Shown here: in pieces, positions 25,939-34,751 of the stretch
Layout of the letters: each line of letters opens with the position of its first letter
Numbering within the stretch: the first letter of the stretch is position 1
Assembly: GCA_913775715.1 (NCBI GenBank)
Contig: CAJYMC010000007.1
Coordinates: 1,054,001-1,118,000, forward strand
Source: an uncultured Exiguobacterium sp.
Lineage (GTDB): Bacteria; Bacillota; Bacilli; Exiguobacteriales; Exiguobacteriaceae
Direction of reading: 5' to 3'
Length of the DNA: 64,000 nucleotides
Translations under genes and position numbers: made by a program
Notes under the pieces: generated by a model
What the model was told of the DNA's origin: nothing
Seen by the model: the letters and a program-made list of their open reading frames with translations, nothing else
Databases searched by the model: none

Positions 25939-26487
25939 ATGTTACATACTTTCCCAACGCTTAAAACGAACCGCCTCGTCTTACGCGAAGTGTTACCCGA
26001 AGATGCTATGAGTGTCCTCGCCTATTTATCAGACGAACACGTCGTCAAACAGATGGGGCTCGACCCCTTTCAATCAGAAGCAGACGCGCTTGAAGAGATT
26101 GACTGGTACGCTTCGATTCGTCGCGATCGAACAGGCATCCGGTTCGGGATCGCGTTACAAGAAGACGATGTCATCATCGGCAGTTGCGGATTCTTGAATC
26201 AGTCGGCACGCCATCAGCGGGCAGAAATTGGTTTTGAGTTGAATCCTGCCTATCAGGGACAAGGCATCGCGAAAGAAGCAGCACTTGCAGTCATCACATA
26301 TGGGTTTGAGGAGCTCTCTTTAAATCGTATCGAAGCACTTGTCTTACCAGCAAACACCGCGTCTCAACGATTACTTGAACGACTCGATTTTCAGCGCGAA
26401 GGCTTGCTGCGTCAATATGAAAACTCGCGTGGTCAGTTCGATGATTTGTATATGTACTCGATTTTGCGGAGTGATTGGCCGTCTTAA
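25939..26487 (+). CDS. RimJ/RimL-type GNAT acetyltransferase
   Basis: This 182-residue acetyltransferase starts LKTNRLVLREVLPEDA, typical of the RimJ/RimL/ElaA-like Acetyltransf_3 group. Motif A is IGFELNPAYQGQGIAKEA and the C-terminal NRIEALVLPANTASQRLLERLDF is the family's usual signature. It probably acetylates the N-terminus of a protein or a small amine. ATG with AAAAGGAG upstream. It is followed by a bidirectional terminator. Confidence 0.9.
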   Translation: MLHTFPTLKTNRLVLREVLPEDAMSVLAYLSDEHVVKQMGLDPFQSEADALEEIDWYASIRRDRTGIRFGIALQEDDVIIGSCGFLNQSARHQRAEIGFELNPAYQGQGIAKEAALAVITYGFEELSLNRIEALVLPANTASQRLLERLDFQREGLLRQYENSRGQFDDLYMYSILRSDWPS

Positions 26488-26507
26488 AAAGATAATCTGT
26501 GAAATAT

Positions 26508-26550
26508 CAAAAGTCGTTTAGATGGGTGAATCCGTCTAAACGACTTTTAT
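26508..26550. terminator. Bidirectional terminator
   Basis: AAAAGTCGTTTAGA pairs with TCTAAACGACTTTT, with A/T tracts on both sides. It separates the acetyltransferase and the convergent membrane protein gene. Confidence 0.85.
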
Positions 26551-26556
26551 ACCGTT

Positions 26557-26940
26557 TTATCGATAAGATCTTGCTTTTAAAAATTCTATGATCGGCAACA
26601 GTGTCAGTCCGATCGCGAACAAGACGATCAATAACAGATTCGCTGATTCATGTAAAAGGTAATCGAGACAGATGAATCCAAAAATCAGGACAATCAGGAT
26701 TTTATAGCTAACGAGCCCACTCTCCGTCGTAATCTTTTTGCCGAGTTCATCTTCTGGCACAGGACGCTCGTCTTCTCCTGATTGTGCCCACGTAAAATAC
26801 GAGAAGAACATGATCAATAAAATCGCCAATTGAACAATCGAGAAGAACGTTACGTTGTTTTCGATGATCATACTAATGATGGTAAGACTCGCCACTATCA
26901 CGAGTGTTACTAAAAATAAGCCCGTTTTTTTCTTAGACAT
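26557..26940 (-). CDS. Four-helix membrane protein paired with an Xre regulator
   Basis: This 127-residue protein has four hydrophobic segments (about 7-26, 32-50, 78-96 and 100-118) with an acidic, Pro-rich loop (GEDERPVPEDELGKK) between the second and third. It overlaps the end of the Xre gene by 8 bp, so the two are translationally coupled. Xre plus small multi-helix membrane protein pairs are common in Bacillota, but the role of this one is not known. Confidence 0.7.
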   Translation of the reverse strand: MSKKKTGLFLVTLVIVASLTIISMIIENNVTFFSIVQLAILLIMFFSYFTWAQSGEDERPVPEDELGKKITTESGLVSYKILIVLIFGFICLDYLLHESANLLLIVLFAIGLTLLPIIEFLKARSYR

Positions 26941-27148
26941 CCCATTCCTCCTGTTCTGAAATGAACAGATGATCGACTTGTGTCTGCAAGACTTTGGCGA
27001 TATTAAACGCTAATTGTAAAGTCGGATCATACTTGTTGTTTTCAATCGCATTGATTGTCTGCCGACTGACCTGACAGCGGTCAGCCAGTTCTTGTTGCGA
27101 TAATTTTGCCGCTAGACGTCGCTCTTTGATGTGGTTTCTCAAGTTCAT
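26933..27148 (-). CDS. Xre family HTH regulator
   Basis: The protein is essentially one HTH_3 domain: RRLAAKLSQQELADRCQV and SRQTINAIENNKYDPTL, ending in a short acidic tail. GGAGGA directly abuts the ATG at 27148, whereas a TTG two codons later (27142) has ideal spacing, so TTG may be the true start. The promoter, at 27184-27212, overlaps a 14-bp inverted repeat, which suggests autoregulation. The membrane protein at 26557 is co-transcribed. Confidence 0.85.
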   Translation of the reverse strand: MNLRNHIKERRLAAKLSQQELADRCQVSRQTINAIENNKYDPTLQLAFNIAKVLQTQVDHLFISEQEEWDV

Positions 27149-27183
27149 TCCTCCACGACGTGTCAAATTCTTTTTACATCTCT

Positions 27184-27231
27184 ACTGTAATGAAATTCCA
27201 TCCTAATGTCAAAAACATTTGACATTAGGAT
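27184..27231 (-). promoter_or_regulatory. Xre promoter with overlapping inverted repeat
   Basis: On the minus strand TTGACA (27207-27212) and TACAGT (27184-27189) are 17 bp apart. A perfect inverted repeat ATCCTAATGTCAAA / TTTGACATTAGGAT (27200-27213 and 27218-27231, AACA between) covers the -35 element. It is a good candidate operator for the Xre protein. Confidence 0.65.
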
Positions 27232-27233
27232 TA

Positions 27234-27265
27234 TTAAAAAACACGTTCTGATGCTCAGAACGTGT
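27234..27265 (-). terminator. Terminator after the DUF2188 gene
   Basis: ACACGTTCTGA pairs with TCAGAACGTGT with a TGC loop; on the minus strand a run of T residues follows. Confidence 0.75.
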
Positions 27266-27278
27266 CGTATATGATGGC

Positions 27279-27503
27279 TCAACCTCGTGGCGGAAATGGA
27301 TCATGTCCGTAGGAATCTTTTTCGCGAATCTGCCCTTCTTTGTTATGAATGACAAGTTCCGTCTTCTGTTTTTTCGCAATCCGACGCCCTTCTGCAATCG
27401 CTTCTTTCTGTGTAGCAAATCGCTTTGTTGCTCGAGTCGCACCAGCAGCTTTCACTTGATAGCCACCTTTAGGATGTGGCGTGACATGTTGCTCTCGTTT
27501 CAT
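27279..27503 (-). CDS. DUF2188 family protein
   Basis: This 74-residue protein shows the DUF2188 layout: HVTPHPKGGYQVKAAGATRA, then RFATQKEAIAEGRRIAKKQK and a final LVIHNKEGQIREKDSYG strand. The family is widespread, small and of unknown function. ATG with AGGAGGAG upstream. Confidence 0.9.
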   Translation of the reverse strand: MKREQHVTPHPKGGYQVKAAGATRATKRFATQKEAIAEGRRIAKKQKTELVIHNKEGQIREKDSYGHDPFPPRG

Positions 27504-27908
27504 ACAACTCCTCCTCTCATTTGTGTCAACTAGATACGTTCACGTCACATTGGTGGCTATCCTGGTGTCCCTGTTTCAACAGTATCTTCGATTGGCAACG
27601 TAGACATGTCATCAATCGGAAGGTTGCCTTTTTCGTGCTGACCGCGTATCTTCGTAATTCATTCTCGTGTACATGTCTTGCCTTGATTCGATGATCAACT
27701 TCACTTTCCATCTCAATCCCTCTTCCCTCAACTTATATTTTTTTCTAACTATTATGTGCCCTGAATCATTCTCTACAAATCCTTTTTTAAGAAAATCAAT
27801 GTTTCTGCAGGCAGTTTCATAAAAATATCGTCAAATGGTCCTGTTTAATATGTATTTTACCGACCGATAAATGAATTACAGATAGAAAATATGAGTTGAG
27901 AGGACTAG
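27504..27908. other. Gene-poor stretch before the chemoreceptor
   Basis: The stretch contains one weak minus-strand frame (27526-27711, 61 residues) ending CLRCQSKILLKQGHQDSHQC, with a Cys/His pattern but no database-type similarity recognised. AT-rich DNA follows. At 27844-27870 on the plus strand TTTA, 15 bases, ACCGATAA resembles a sigma-D type promoter. Nothing else is seen. Confidence 0.3.
27844..27870 (+). promoter_or_regulatory. Sigma-D-like promoter of the chemoreceptor gene
   Basis: TTTA at 27844-27847 and ACCGATAA at 27863-27870 are 15 bp apart. The consensus for motility genes is TAAA-N15-GCCGATAT, and the -10 element matches it at six of eight positions. The chemoreceptor start is about 40 bp downstream. 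Confidence 0.45.
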
Positions 27909-29660
27909 TTGAACGTGAAGAACACAACCAAGAACCATTCCATCCGAACGCGCCTTTTAGTAATGATTAGTTTGATTTTGATTGCCTTTTTTGTTTTTAG
28001 TAGTCTAGCTTTATACTTCAATACGAAACAAACGGCAGTCTCAACATTGAAAGCGACTGCTGAAAAGGACGCACTGCGCATCAGTAAAACGTTCGATACG
28101 GCAGCTTACAGCGAATTTCTACAATCGCCTGTCGCGTCCGAACAATACGAAACGTTACGAACAGAACTCGATACGTTACGAAAGCAAAATGGACTCTTAT
28201 ATACATACACAGCACGGATCGATCAAAACAAGGTCCGCTTGTTGATCGATGGTTTACCAAAAGATAAGGCTGCGAAAATCAATGCCCCGGCAAGCGGCGC
28301 AACTGTTGCCGATATGCAAGACGTCCTAAAGGGCAAAATACATACGACGGACGTGATTGATGATCCAATTTACGGCCAGTACATCAGTGTCTACGTTCCG
28401 CTGAAGGATTCGACCGGGAAAATCATCGGTATCCTTGGAACCGATATCGCAGCGAAGGAAGTCGATGCCCTAACGACCGATCTACTGCAACAAAACGCTC
28501 CGATTTTCATCGGGTTGATGCTCCTACTGTTGACGATAACCCTTATCTTGCTTTACATCGTCCTCGGTCGAAAATTACGTCCGCTCGAGACGTTACAGAA
28601 AGTCGCCGCCTTGATTGCTGAGGGACGACTGGATCAGGCAAAACAGACGTTGACCGATTTGACGATTGCTTCAAAAGACGAAATCTATGCGCTTGCGATC
28701 TCGATTCGTGATATGAACGAGATGTTGCGGACGATGATCGTCGACATCAAACAGACAGCTACCCTCGTCTCGACGACGAGTCAATCGATCGATCAAAGTA
28801 CGTCGGAAGTACTCGACGGTTCCGAACAAATCGCTCATACGATGTCGGAAATCGCGACCGGGACCGAAAGTCAGACGCAAGTCACGCTTTCATTGAATGA
28901 TGAGATGAATCGGTTCGCAGCATTGATTGAAACGACGAATCAGTCTGGTGTCGAAATTCAAGGAACGACGGAGCAGATGGCAACCCTGACACGAGTCGGA
29001 CGGGAGCAAATGTCCGCTTCCGTCGAACAGATGCGTCATATTCATCAGCACGTCACGCAATCTGCTGAACAGATTGATCTACTGAAACAGCAATCATCAG
29101 ATATCCAAACGCTTGTCGGCATCATCCGCGGTATTTCCGAGCAGACGAATCTACTCGCCCTCAATGCCGCGATTGAAGCGGCACGGGCGGGTGAACAAGG
29201 GAAAGGATTCGCTGTCGTCGCGACCGAGGTCAAGAATCTTTCGAGCCATGTCGCTAGCAGTGTTAGCGAAATCGCAACGATCGTCACGTCGATCGAAGCC
29301 AGTGCGCAGCAGATGCAACACAGCTTTAAAACGACGGTCGAAGCAACAGCAGCCGGTGAACAGATCGTCCTCGATACGGATACGACGTTCGAACGGTTGA
29401 CGGATCAAGTCACGCACGTCTCTACGGCAACACAGCAGATGACGCAACAGATGGAAGACGTCTTGCAGGCAGAACGATTCATCCGTAATGCCTTGACGGA
29501 AATTGCTGCTGTCGCAGAAGAGCACACGGCAAGTAACGAAGAAGTTGCCGCTGCGTCTGAACAAATGATTGCGACGATCACGACGCTCCATACGCTCGTC
29601 GGCGATTTGAACGCACGAACAGAACATTTAGAACAGGAAGCCCGTCGCTTCGAGATTTAA
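27909..29660 (+). CDS. Methyl-accepting chemotaxis protein
   Basis: This 583-residue receptor has a membrane helix at about 16-40, an extracellular sensor domain to about 190, a second helix at about 197-220, a HAMP domain ([16 protein letters not shown]) and a long cytoplasmic signalling coiled coil. The coil has the conserved hairpin tip [21 protein letters not shown]. It senses an unknown ligand and controls CheA activity. The TTG start has AGAGG at good spacing. A sigma-D-like promoter lies upstream, as expected for motility genes. Confidence 0.93.
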   Translation: MNVKNTTKNHSIRTRLLVMISLILIAFFVFSSLALYFNTKQTAVSTLKATAEKDALRISKTFDTAAYSEFLQSPVASEQYETLRTELDTLRKQNGLLYTYTARIDQNKVRLLIDGLPKDKAAKINAPASGATVADMQDVLKGKIHTTDVIDDPIYGQYISVYVPLKDSTGKIIGILGTDIAAKEVDALTTDLLQQNAPIFIGLMLLLLTITLILLYIVLGRKLRPLETLQKVAALIAEGRLDQAKQTLTDLTIASKDEIYALAISIRDMNEMLRTMIVDIKQTATLVSTTSQSIDQSTSEVLDGSEQIAHTMSEIATGTESQTQVTLSLNDEMNRFAALIETTNQSGVEIQGTTEQMATLTRVGREQMSASVEQMRHIHQHVTQSAEQIDLLKQQSSDIQTLVGIIRGISEQTNLLALNAAIEAARAGEQGKGFAVVATEVKNLSSHVASSVSEIATIVTSIEASAQQMQHSFKTTVEATAAGEQIVLDTDTTFERLTDQVTHVSTATQQMTQQMEDVLQAERFIRNALTEIAAVAEEHTASNEEVAAASEQMIATITTLHTLVGDLNARTEHLEQEARRFEI

Positions 29661-29730
29661 TCTTTCATTTGTTCTTTTCTGGTTCTCACTCTATACTGGT
29701 GTGAACTTACATATAAAGGAGTCGAACCAG

Positions 29731-30864
29731 ATGTCCCATTATGATGTCATCATCGTCGGTGCCGGATCCATGGGGATGGCAGCCGGCTACTATCTCTCAC
29801 GAACCGATCAAAATATCTTATTGCTGGATGCTCACAATCCACCGCATGATCAAGCGAGCCATCACGGGGAGACTCGGATCATTCGTCATGCCTACGGTGA
29901 AGGTGAAGCTTATGTGCCACTGGCGTTAGCCGCGCAACGCTTATGGTACGAGTTGGAACAAATCAGCGGTCGGAGCCTGTTTCTGAACACTGGAGTTTTA
30001 AATGCCGGTCACCGCTCGTCCCGTTCGATGCAGACGATCATCAGGAGTGCAGCGCAGTATGATTTACCGCTTGAGGTCCTGACAGCTGACGAAATGAGAA
30101 CGCGCTGGTCCGGCTTAACGATGCCCGACGAGTATATCGGTTGTTTTGAACCGACGTCCGGTGTGTTGAAGTGTGAGGATTGTATTGAAGCATACCGTGA
30201 TCTTGCTGTCGCGAACGGTGTCGACATCCGGACGAATGCGAAAGTAACGACGCTTACCGCCCACGCTCATGGTGTGGACGTAACCGTCGGAACAGACACC
30301 TATTCAGCTGACGCATTAATCGTCGCAGCCGGTGCCTGGTCTGGTCCATTGCTCGAACAAACTGGACTCTCCTTACCACTGCGCCCGGTCCGCAAGACAT
30401 TCGCCTGGTTCGAAGCAGCGGAAGAGGTATTCAACGACGCGGTGTTCCCTGCCTTCGCCTTTGATACACCCGCCGGTTATTATTACGGTTTTCCAAATAT
30501 CGCTCAAGCCGGTCTGAAAATTGGGCGCCACGACGGCGGCATCCCGGTTGATCCGAATCAGCCACGCCGTCCATTCGGTCAAGAGACAGGTGATCTTGCT
30601 GATTTGCAACAGTTCACGAACACGTTCTTGCCCTCGATCAATACTTTAGCTCATGGCAAAACGTGTCTCTATACGATGACGCCAGATGAGGATTTCATTA
30701 TCGATTTGCATCCAGACTATCCGCATATCGCGATTGCTGCCGGCTTTTCCGGTCACGGATTCAAGTTCAGCAGCTTAGTCGGAAAAGTACTCAGTGAATT
30801 AATCATGGATCGATCAACGACTGAACCGATCGGACCGTTCGCGATTAAGCGTTTTGCGAAATAA
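29731..30864 (+). CDS. FAD-dependent sarcosine oxidase / N-methyltryptophan oxidase family protein
   Basis: The N-terminal dinucleotide-binding fold is VIIVGAGSMGMAAGYYLSR. SHHGETRIIRHAYGEG matches the substrate-loop motif of the monomeric sarcosine oxidase family. The late KTCLYTMTPDEDFIID carries the Cys that forms the covalent 8-alpha-S-cysteinyl FAD. The enzyme would oxidise an N-methyl amino acid, producing formaldehyde and H2O2. At 377 residues it is of standard length. The ATG at 29731 has AAAGGAG upstream. A terminator follows. Confidence 0.9.
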   Translation: MSHYDVIIVGAGSMGMAAGYYLSRTDQNILLLDAHNPPHDQASHHGETRIIRHAYGEGEAYVPLALAAQRLWYELEQISGRSLFLNTGVLNAGHRSSRSMQTIIRSAAQYDLPLEVLTADEMRTRWSGLTMPDEYIGCFEPTSGVLKCEDCIEAYRDLAVANGVDIRTNAKVTTLTAHAHGVDVTVGTDTYSADALIVAAGAWSGPLLEQTGLSLPLRPVRKTFAWFEAAEEVFNDAVFPAFAFDTPAGYYYGFPNIAQAGLKIGRHDGGIPVDPNQPRRPFGQETGDLADLQQFTNTFLPSINTLAHGKTCLYTMTPDEDFIIDLHPDYPHIAIAAGFSGHGFKFSSLVGKVLSELIMDRSTTEPIGPFAIKRFAK

Positions 30865-30885
30865 AGCATATGGTATGAAACGACA

Positions 30886-30920
30886 AAGACCGGCAACGAA
30901 AATGCGTTGTCGGTCTTCTG
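30886..30920. terminator. Terminator after the oxidase gene
   Basis: AAGACCGGCAACG pairs with CGTTGTCGGTCTT (G-U tolerated) around an AAAATG-type loop. It stands between the convergent oxidase gene and the small membrane protein gene. Confidence 0.8.
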
Positions 30921-30936
30921 TATCAACGGTATGATG

Positions 30937-31206
30937 TCACACCGATTCATTCGATTGTTGCTGATTTTTTGCAGCTAGCTTTTGACGCTGTTTTTTCTCA
31001 TCTTCAGTCCACCAGCCGTGAATCAATAAGACGAGTCCAAGGATCAATGCACTTATCGGAAAATATGTTAAGCCGTACTCTCCAAGGTTTCCCCCTAAAA
31101 ATTCTGGCGATAACTCAACATACGCTCGAAACATCTGAACGATGAAGAATAAGAAAAAGCTTGTAATCAGGGCATATGTACCGTAGCGATAACTTGTATT
31201 TTTCAT
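30937..31206 (-). CDS. Small membrane protein (89 aa)
   Basis: It has two hydrophobic segments (about residues 10-30 and 42-62) and a basic, Gln-rich cytoplasmic tail (EDEKKQRQKLAAKNQQQ). The ATG at 31206 (MKNTSYRYG) is preceded by AAAGGAG with spacing of seven; upstream in-frame codons lack a site. Family not recognised. Confidence 0.65.
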   Translation of the reverse strand: MKNTSYRYGTYALITSFFLFFIVQMFRAYVELSPEFLGGNLGEYGLTYFPISALILGLVLLIHGWWTEDEKKQRQKLAAKNQQQSNESV

Positions 31207-31351
31207 ATGATGACTCCTTTCTAAACATACTCTAATATAAATCATTCAAGGGATACACTAAATTCCCTCTTTTTACATTATCATTTTTAAGAATGTTTCC
31301 AAAAACATGATAAGATAGTTTTAGAATTTCAGTGATAAAGGAGTTAGATGC

Positions 31352-31873
31352 GTGATGAACTTTAATTTATTTAAAAATCATGTTCGTTTTAAGATTGCGC
31401 TCGAATTGATTGATCTCAAAAATGGCTTATCAATCATGCAACTGAATCAACGTTTAACGGATGTACCGCAGTCTACTTTGTACCGGCAAGTCAATGCGAT
31501 GATGGATGATCAGTTATTGAAAGTCGTCGCCACCCAGCGCGTCGGAAAAGTCGAGGAAAAAATCTATGCCTTGAATACAAGCGGTTACCAGATCAGCGAA
31601 GCGGACTGGAACAGTGCAACGTACGATGAAAAAGTGAATTTCGTCTCGTTCTACTTCATGTATGTCTTGCAGCAGTACCAAACCTACTTCGAACAGACCG
31701 TTCAAACGCAAGGTCAAGACCTCTCGACGTTCTCAATTGCGAAATTGCACCTGACGGATGAAACCTTCAATGATTTTCAACAAGACATGCGGGCACTACT
31801 CGAAAAATATCATCACCTGGAGACAGAAGACCAGGCAACTGAACGGACCGTCTCACTCGTCATCTTACCGTAG
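31352..31873 (+). CDS. Winged-helix regulator, ArsR/PadR-like
   Basis: Residues 5-75 form an HTH of the arsenic/PadR kind (FKIALELIDLKNGLSIMQL, then DVPQSTLYRQVNAMMDD, and a wing with RVGKVEEKIYALN). The remainder is helical (YFMYVLQQYQTYFEQT) and probably forms the dimer interface. AGGAG lies eight bases before the GTG at 31352 and eleven before the adjacent ATG. It is followed by a terminator and stands alone, so its target is not visible. Confidence 0.75.
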   Translation: MMNFNLFKNHVRFKIALELIDLKNGLSIMQLNQRLTDVPQSTLYRQVNAMMDDQLLKVVATQRVGKVEEKIYALNTSGYQISEADWNSATYDEKVNFVSFYFMYVLQQYQTYFEQTVQTQGQDLSTFSIAKLHLTDETFNDFQQDMRALLEKYHHLETEDQATERTVSLVILP

Positions 31874-31903
31874 ACACTCTCCGAATTCAGGAGGGTGTTT
31901 CTA
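31874..31903 (+). terminator. Terminator after the winged-helix gene
   Basis: ACACTCTCC pairs with GGAGGGTGT (one G-U) around GAATTCA and is followed by TTCT. Confidence 0.55.
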
Positions 31904-31928
31904 CGACACAACTTTATTAGGGAGCGAA

Positions 31929-33053
31929 ATGCAGACCATGAAACGGATCAAAGAAGACCTTGATGAAACGGTAATGGATACGTTAAACAACACCTTCACC
32001 AAGTGGAATCTCGAGAACATACATAAAGAACAGATTCTAAAGATTGGTGAAGGAGCTTGGCACTCTGTTTATAGAGTAACTAGGTTAGACGATCAAGACC
32101 TTGTGATTCGTATAAAAAAGAACGAAGCGTACGGTGAATTACAAGCAATTGATGAACAAGAGTTGACTACAGAGTATGAGTCTACGAAAGCTTATTATTT
32201 TCATGCCAATACAAGTGATCAAAATGTCTGTCCTGACTTTTATGAGTATTTTATTGAAGATGACACAGTATTTACATTAGAAACGTTCATGGGTCGTGGA
32301 ACAGATTTATTGTTACTCGATCAGAATAAAGCCCATTCTTACGGTACGAAATTAGGACAAATTTATCATCATATACACAACCAAAAAACCTCTATTGCGG
32401 GTTTCGGGGAACTGCACTGGCAAGGGGAAACTTTACGAGGTAGCGATTCAAAAAACAGGGATGAATTATGGCAGGAAGAAAATGAACACGTCTTAATCGT
32501 CTTAAATACGCTTATTCACTCTAATCTTTGCTTTGATAAAGAAAAAGTCGGTCAGCATATACATGCTTTAATTGAAAAGAGACGAACTCAGGTTCAAAAC
32601 ATCTCGCTCGTGAATCAAGATGTAACACCAGAAAATTTAATATTAAGTGATGAACACATTGCACTCATTGACCCGTTTCCAAGATTGGATTTTGATTTGA
32701 AATACGCGGCTTACTTTGTTTTTTGTTACAAATTTTTGTTACCAGCCTTCTCAAATGCTCCACGATACATAAATCAAGCCTATCAAGAAAAAAGTAATGT
32801 TCTAAACAAAATCGCTGACGGATTCATAAGTGGATATTACTTTAACGTGGTTGGAGACGAACGCACCACTCAAATTCAACGATTAAAGGATGAGTATACA
32901 TTATGGATATTGCAAGAAGCGTATGAGCACTACGACATGTTACATCAGCCTCATCTCACTTATAAAACTACGCAACAGATGGGGAATCGAGAAATGATAA
33001 ATGCTCGGTTACGTTTATGTCTCGAAGAATTAGAAAAATGGTGTACGGAATAA
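31929..33053 (+). CDS. Phosphotransferase (APH-fold) family protein
   Basis: This 374-residue protein has a kinase-like fold: a Gly-rich ILKIGEGAWHSVYRV loop, a DLVIRIKKNE strand with Lys, a catalytic loop NQDVTPENLIL and a metal-binding IDPFPRLDFD segment. It would phosphorylate a small molecule, for example an antibiotic or sugar; the substrate is unknown. The start ATG at 31929 has GGAG four bases upstream; an ATG at 31938 is also possible. The gene is clearly more AT-rich than its neighbours, which suggests acquisition from elsewhere. Confidence 0.75.
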   Translation: MQTMKRIKEDLDETVMDTLNNTFTKWNLENIHKEQILKIGEGAWHSVYRVTRLDDQDLVIRIKKNEAYGELQAIDEQELTTEYESTKAYYFHANTSDQNVCPDFYEYFIEDDTVFTLETFMGRGTDLLLLDQNKAHSYGTKLGQIYHHIHNQKTSIAGFGELHWQGETLRGSDSKNRDELWQEENEHVLIVLNTLIHSNLCFDKEKVGQHIHALIEKRRTQVQNISLVNQDVTPENLILSDEHIALIDPFPRLDFDLKYAAYFVFCYKFLLPAFSNAPRYINQAYQEKSNVLNKIADGFISGYYFNVVGDERTTQIQRLKDEYTLWILQEAYEHYDMLHQPHLTYKTTQQMGNREMINARLRLCLEELEKWCTE

Positions 33054-33057
33054 GAGT

Positions 33058-33090
33058 AGAGGCTGACGCATAAGTCAGCCTCTTTATGTA
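33058..33090 (+). terminator. Terminator after the phosphotransferase gene
   Basis: AGAGGCTGAC and GTCAGCCTCT form a 10-bp stem with a GCATAA loop, followed by TTTA. Confidence 0.75.
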
Positions 33091-33105
33091 TCAAGCTTAG
33101 TTTCG

Positions 33106-33456
33106 TCATACGGAAACGAGGGCTGACGTATCGAGTGACTCACTTTCAATCACGATCGCTGTTAAACCCTTATTCGTCTTCGTTTCGTGCCATTCTCCTT
33201 GATTCCAAAACACGGCTTCCCCACATTGAACTTTTATGTAGTCATCTGTTTCTCCTCTTACCAAACCTTCACCCTCTACGATTAATAGAAGTTGCGGCAC
33301 GACAGCCTGGTGATAACCGACCACGCCATCCTTGTCTAAATGGATGCATCCGATGTACGTCACTTTTTCCGTTTGCATGATCCGTGACATCACGAAGTTT
33401 GAATCGAATTTTGTGATTTCCTTGCCCACCTCTTTTTTGAATTGATAAATCTGCAT
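33106..33456 (-). CDS. Cupin domain protein
   Basis: This 116-residue beta-barrel protein has HLDKDGVVGYHQAVVPQLLLIVEGEG, a cupin motif 1-like stretch in which one His is replaced, and GEAVFWNQGEWHETKT as motif 2 with a metal-ligand His. Small single-domain cupins may bind a sugar, amino acid or metal. It is transcribed alone. ATG with GAGGAGG upstream. Confidence 0.8.
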   Translation of the reverse strand: MQIYQFKKEVGKEITKFDSNFVMSRIMQTEKVTYIGCIHLDKDGVVGYHQAVVPQLLLIVEGEGLVRGETDDYIKVQCGEAVFWNQGEWHETKTNKGLTAIVIESESLDTSALVSV

Positions 33457-33642
33457 ATTGTCCTCCTCGATGACATGGTTCGTCTTTCTTTATAAACCGG
33501 TTTCTTCAAATCGCATTTGGAAAATTTTGATAAGAGAAGTTTATCATAGCTCTAACTGATTGAGAACTAACGATGATTCGTCTATGGCATTGACTTTTCT
33601 ATTTTCATTATTGATAATGGTAATAGAAAAGGAGGGTTTTTC

Positions 33643-33870
33643 ATGAACACAGATTTCTCTGCCTTATCACAAATCGACTGGGAACGACTTCTGCCCCTAT
33701 TATTAATTTACATCTCCATCAACCTGATTCTACTCAGCTGCGCCTGTATCGATTGGTTTAGACGGAAGGACCGGATCGCGACACCGACTACTTGGTTATT
33801 GATCATTCTCCTCGTCCAGCCGATTGGCTCGATTCTCTACTTCGTCCTCGGAAGGAGGATGACAGCATGA
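33643..33870 (+). CDS. PLDc_N domain membrane protein (YxlE-like)
   Basis: This 75-residue protein has two membrane helices (about 15-38 and 50-72) and the PLDc_N pattern (WFRRKDR between helices, then LLVQPIGSILYFVLGRR). In Bacillus subtilis, YxlE of this family precedes the YxlFG ABC transporter in the sigY operon. The same gene order occurs here, with an ATGA overlap into the ATPase gene. No sigma factor gene is adjacent. ATG with AAAGGAGGG upstream. Confidence 0.8.
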   Translation: MNTDFSALSQIDWERLLPLLLIYISINLILLSCACIDWFRRKDRIATPTTWLLIILLVQPIGSILYFVLGRRMTA

Positions 33871-34751
33871 TTCAGATCTCTCATCTCCAGCTTTCACTTC
33901 AACGACGTCTTATCCTAGACGATATTTCCTTTACGATTCACGAACATGAATGTCTTGGACTGATTGGTCCGAATGGTGCCGGAAAGACGACACTCCTGAA
34001 ATGTCTGAGCGGCATGATCGAGAGTGACCGTGGTTCCATCACGATGTCTTCGCGCTCCATCCGTCAACACCAGCAATCGATCGGCTACTTATCACAACAA
34101 ACAGATTTCAAGTCTTGGATGACGTGCGAACAATCACTACGTTTCTTCGGACGCTTGTCGGGGCTTGATCGCGCAACGTTAAATAAGCGGATTCCGGACG
34201 TTCTACAAGAAGTTGGACTCCTCGACCAACAAACAGAAGTCATCGAACGCCTGTCCGGCGGCATGCGCCAACGTCTCGGAATCGCCCAAGCGATTTTACA
34301 TGAACCGACATTTTTGATTCTTGACGAACCGGCTTCCGCCCTAGATCCGAGTGGTCGACATGATATCAATCAATTGATCCTCCGCTTAAAGAAACGGATG
34401 ACGATCATCGTCTCAACGCACCTGTTAGAAGACGCAAAGACGTGTTGCGACCGCTTCCTCGTCATTAAACACGGAAAATTGCTGGGACCGCTCGATAATC
34501 AACGCAACGTAGATCAATACCGGATTCAAGTCGAGACGCTTACAGCTGCCCCTTCGTTTTCTGTGACACGATTTCCACGAGTCGAGATTGATCGAATCAA
34601 CCCATGCTGTTATCAGTTCTCCGCACAGCAGCCGCTTGATCTCTCAGAGTTAGCGACTACCTTGATTCAGCTAGGATGGTCGATTGCTTCAATTGCCTAT
34701 CAACCAATCGGACTCGAGGAACGGTTCCTCGACATGGTGGCAGACGTATGA
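33867..34751 (+). CDS. ABC transporter ATPase (YxlF-like)
   Basis: Walker A is LIGPNGAGKTTLLKCL, the ABC signature is ERLSGGMRQRLGIAQAI, and Walker B is FLILDEPASALDP, with a STHLLEDAKTCC switch His. The 294-residue size and ATPase-only layout with a C-terminal extension match the YxlF/NatA type, which powers a separate permease. It overlaps the YxlE-like gene and the permease gene by ATGA junctions. The substrate is unknown; related operons face antimicrobial peptides or Na+. Confidence 0.9.
   Translation: MIQISHLQLSLQRRLILDDISFTIHEHECLGLIGPNGAGKTTLLKCLSGMIESDRGSITMSSRSIRQHQQSIGYLSQQTDFKSWMTCEQSLRFFGRLSGLDRATLNKRIPDVLQEVGLLDQQTEVIERLSGGMRQRLGIAQAILHEPTFLILDEPASALDPSGRHDINQLILRLKKRMTIIVSTHLLEDAKTCCDRFLVIKHGKLLGPLDNQRNVDQYRIQVETLTAAPSFSVTRFPRVEIDRINPCCYQFSAQQPLDLSELATTLIQLGWSIASIAYQPIGLEERFLDMVADV

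Noticed and set aside
27526..27711. 61-residue minus-strand frame with CLRCQ...HQDSHQC
   Set aside because: The Cys/His pattern is suggestive, but there is only a weak GAGGG upstream and no recognised family. It is mentioned as part of the gene-poor stretch only.
29151..29627. 158-residue minus-strand frame rich in Arg and Cys
   Set aside because: It lies fully inside the chemoreceptor signalling domain and arises from its codon pattern.
33600..33625. Palindrome CATTATTGATAATG before the yxlE-like gene as a Fur box
   Set aside because: It matches the TGATAATNATTATCA core at only about 10 of 14 positions and no iron link exists for the operon.
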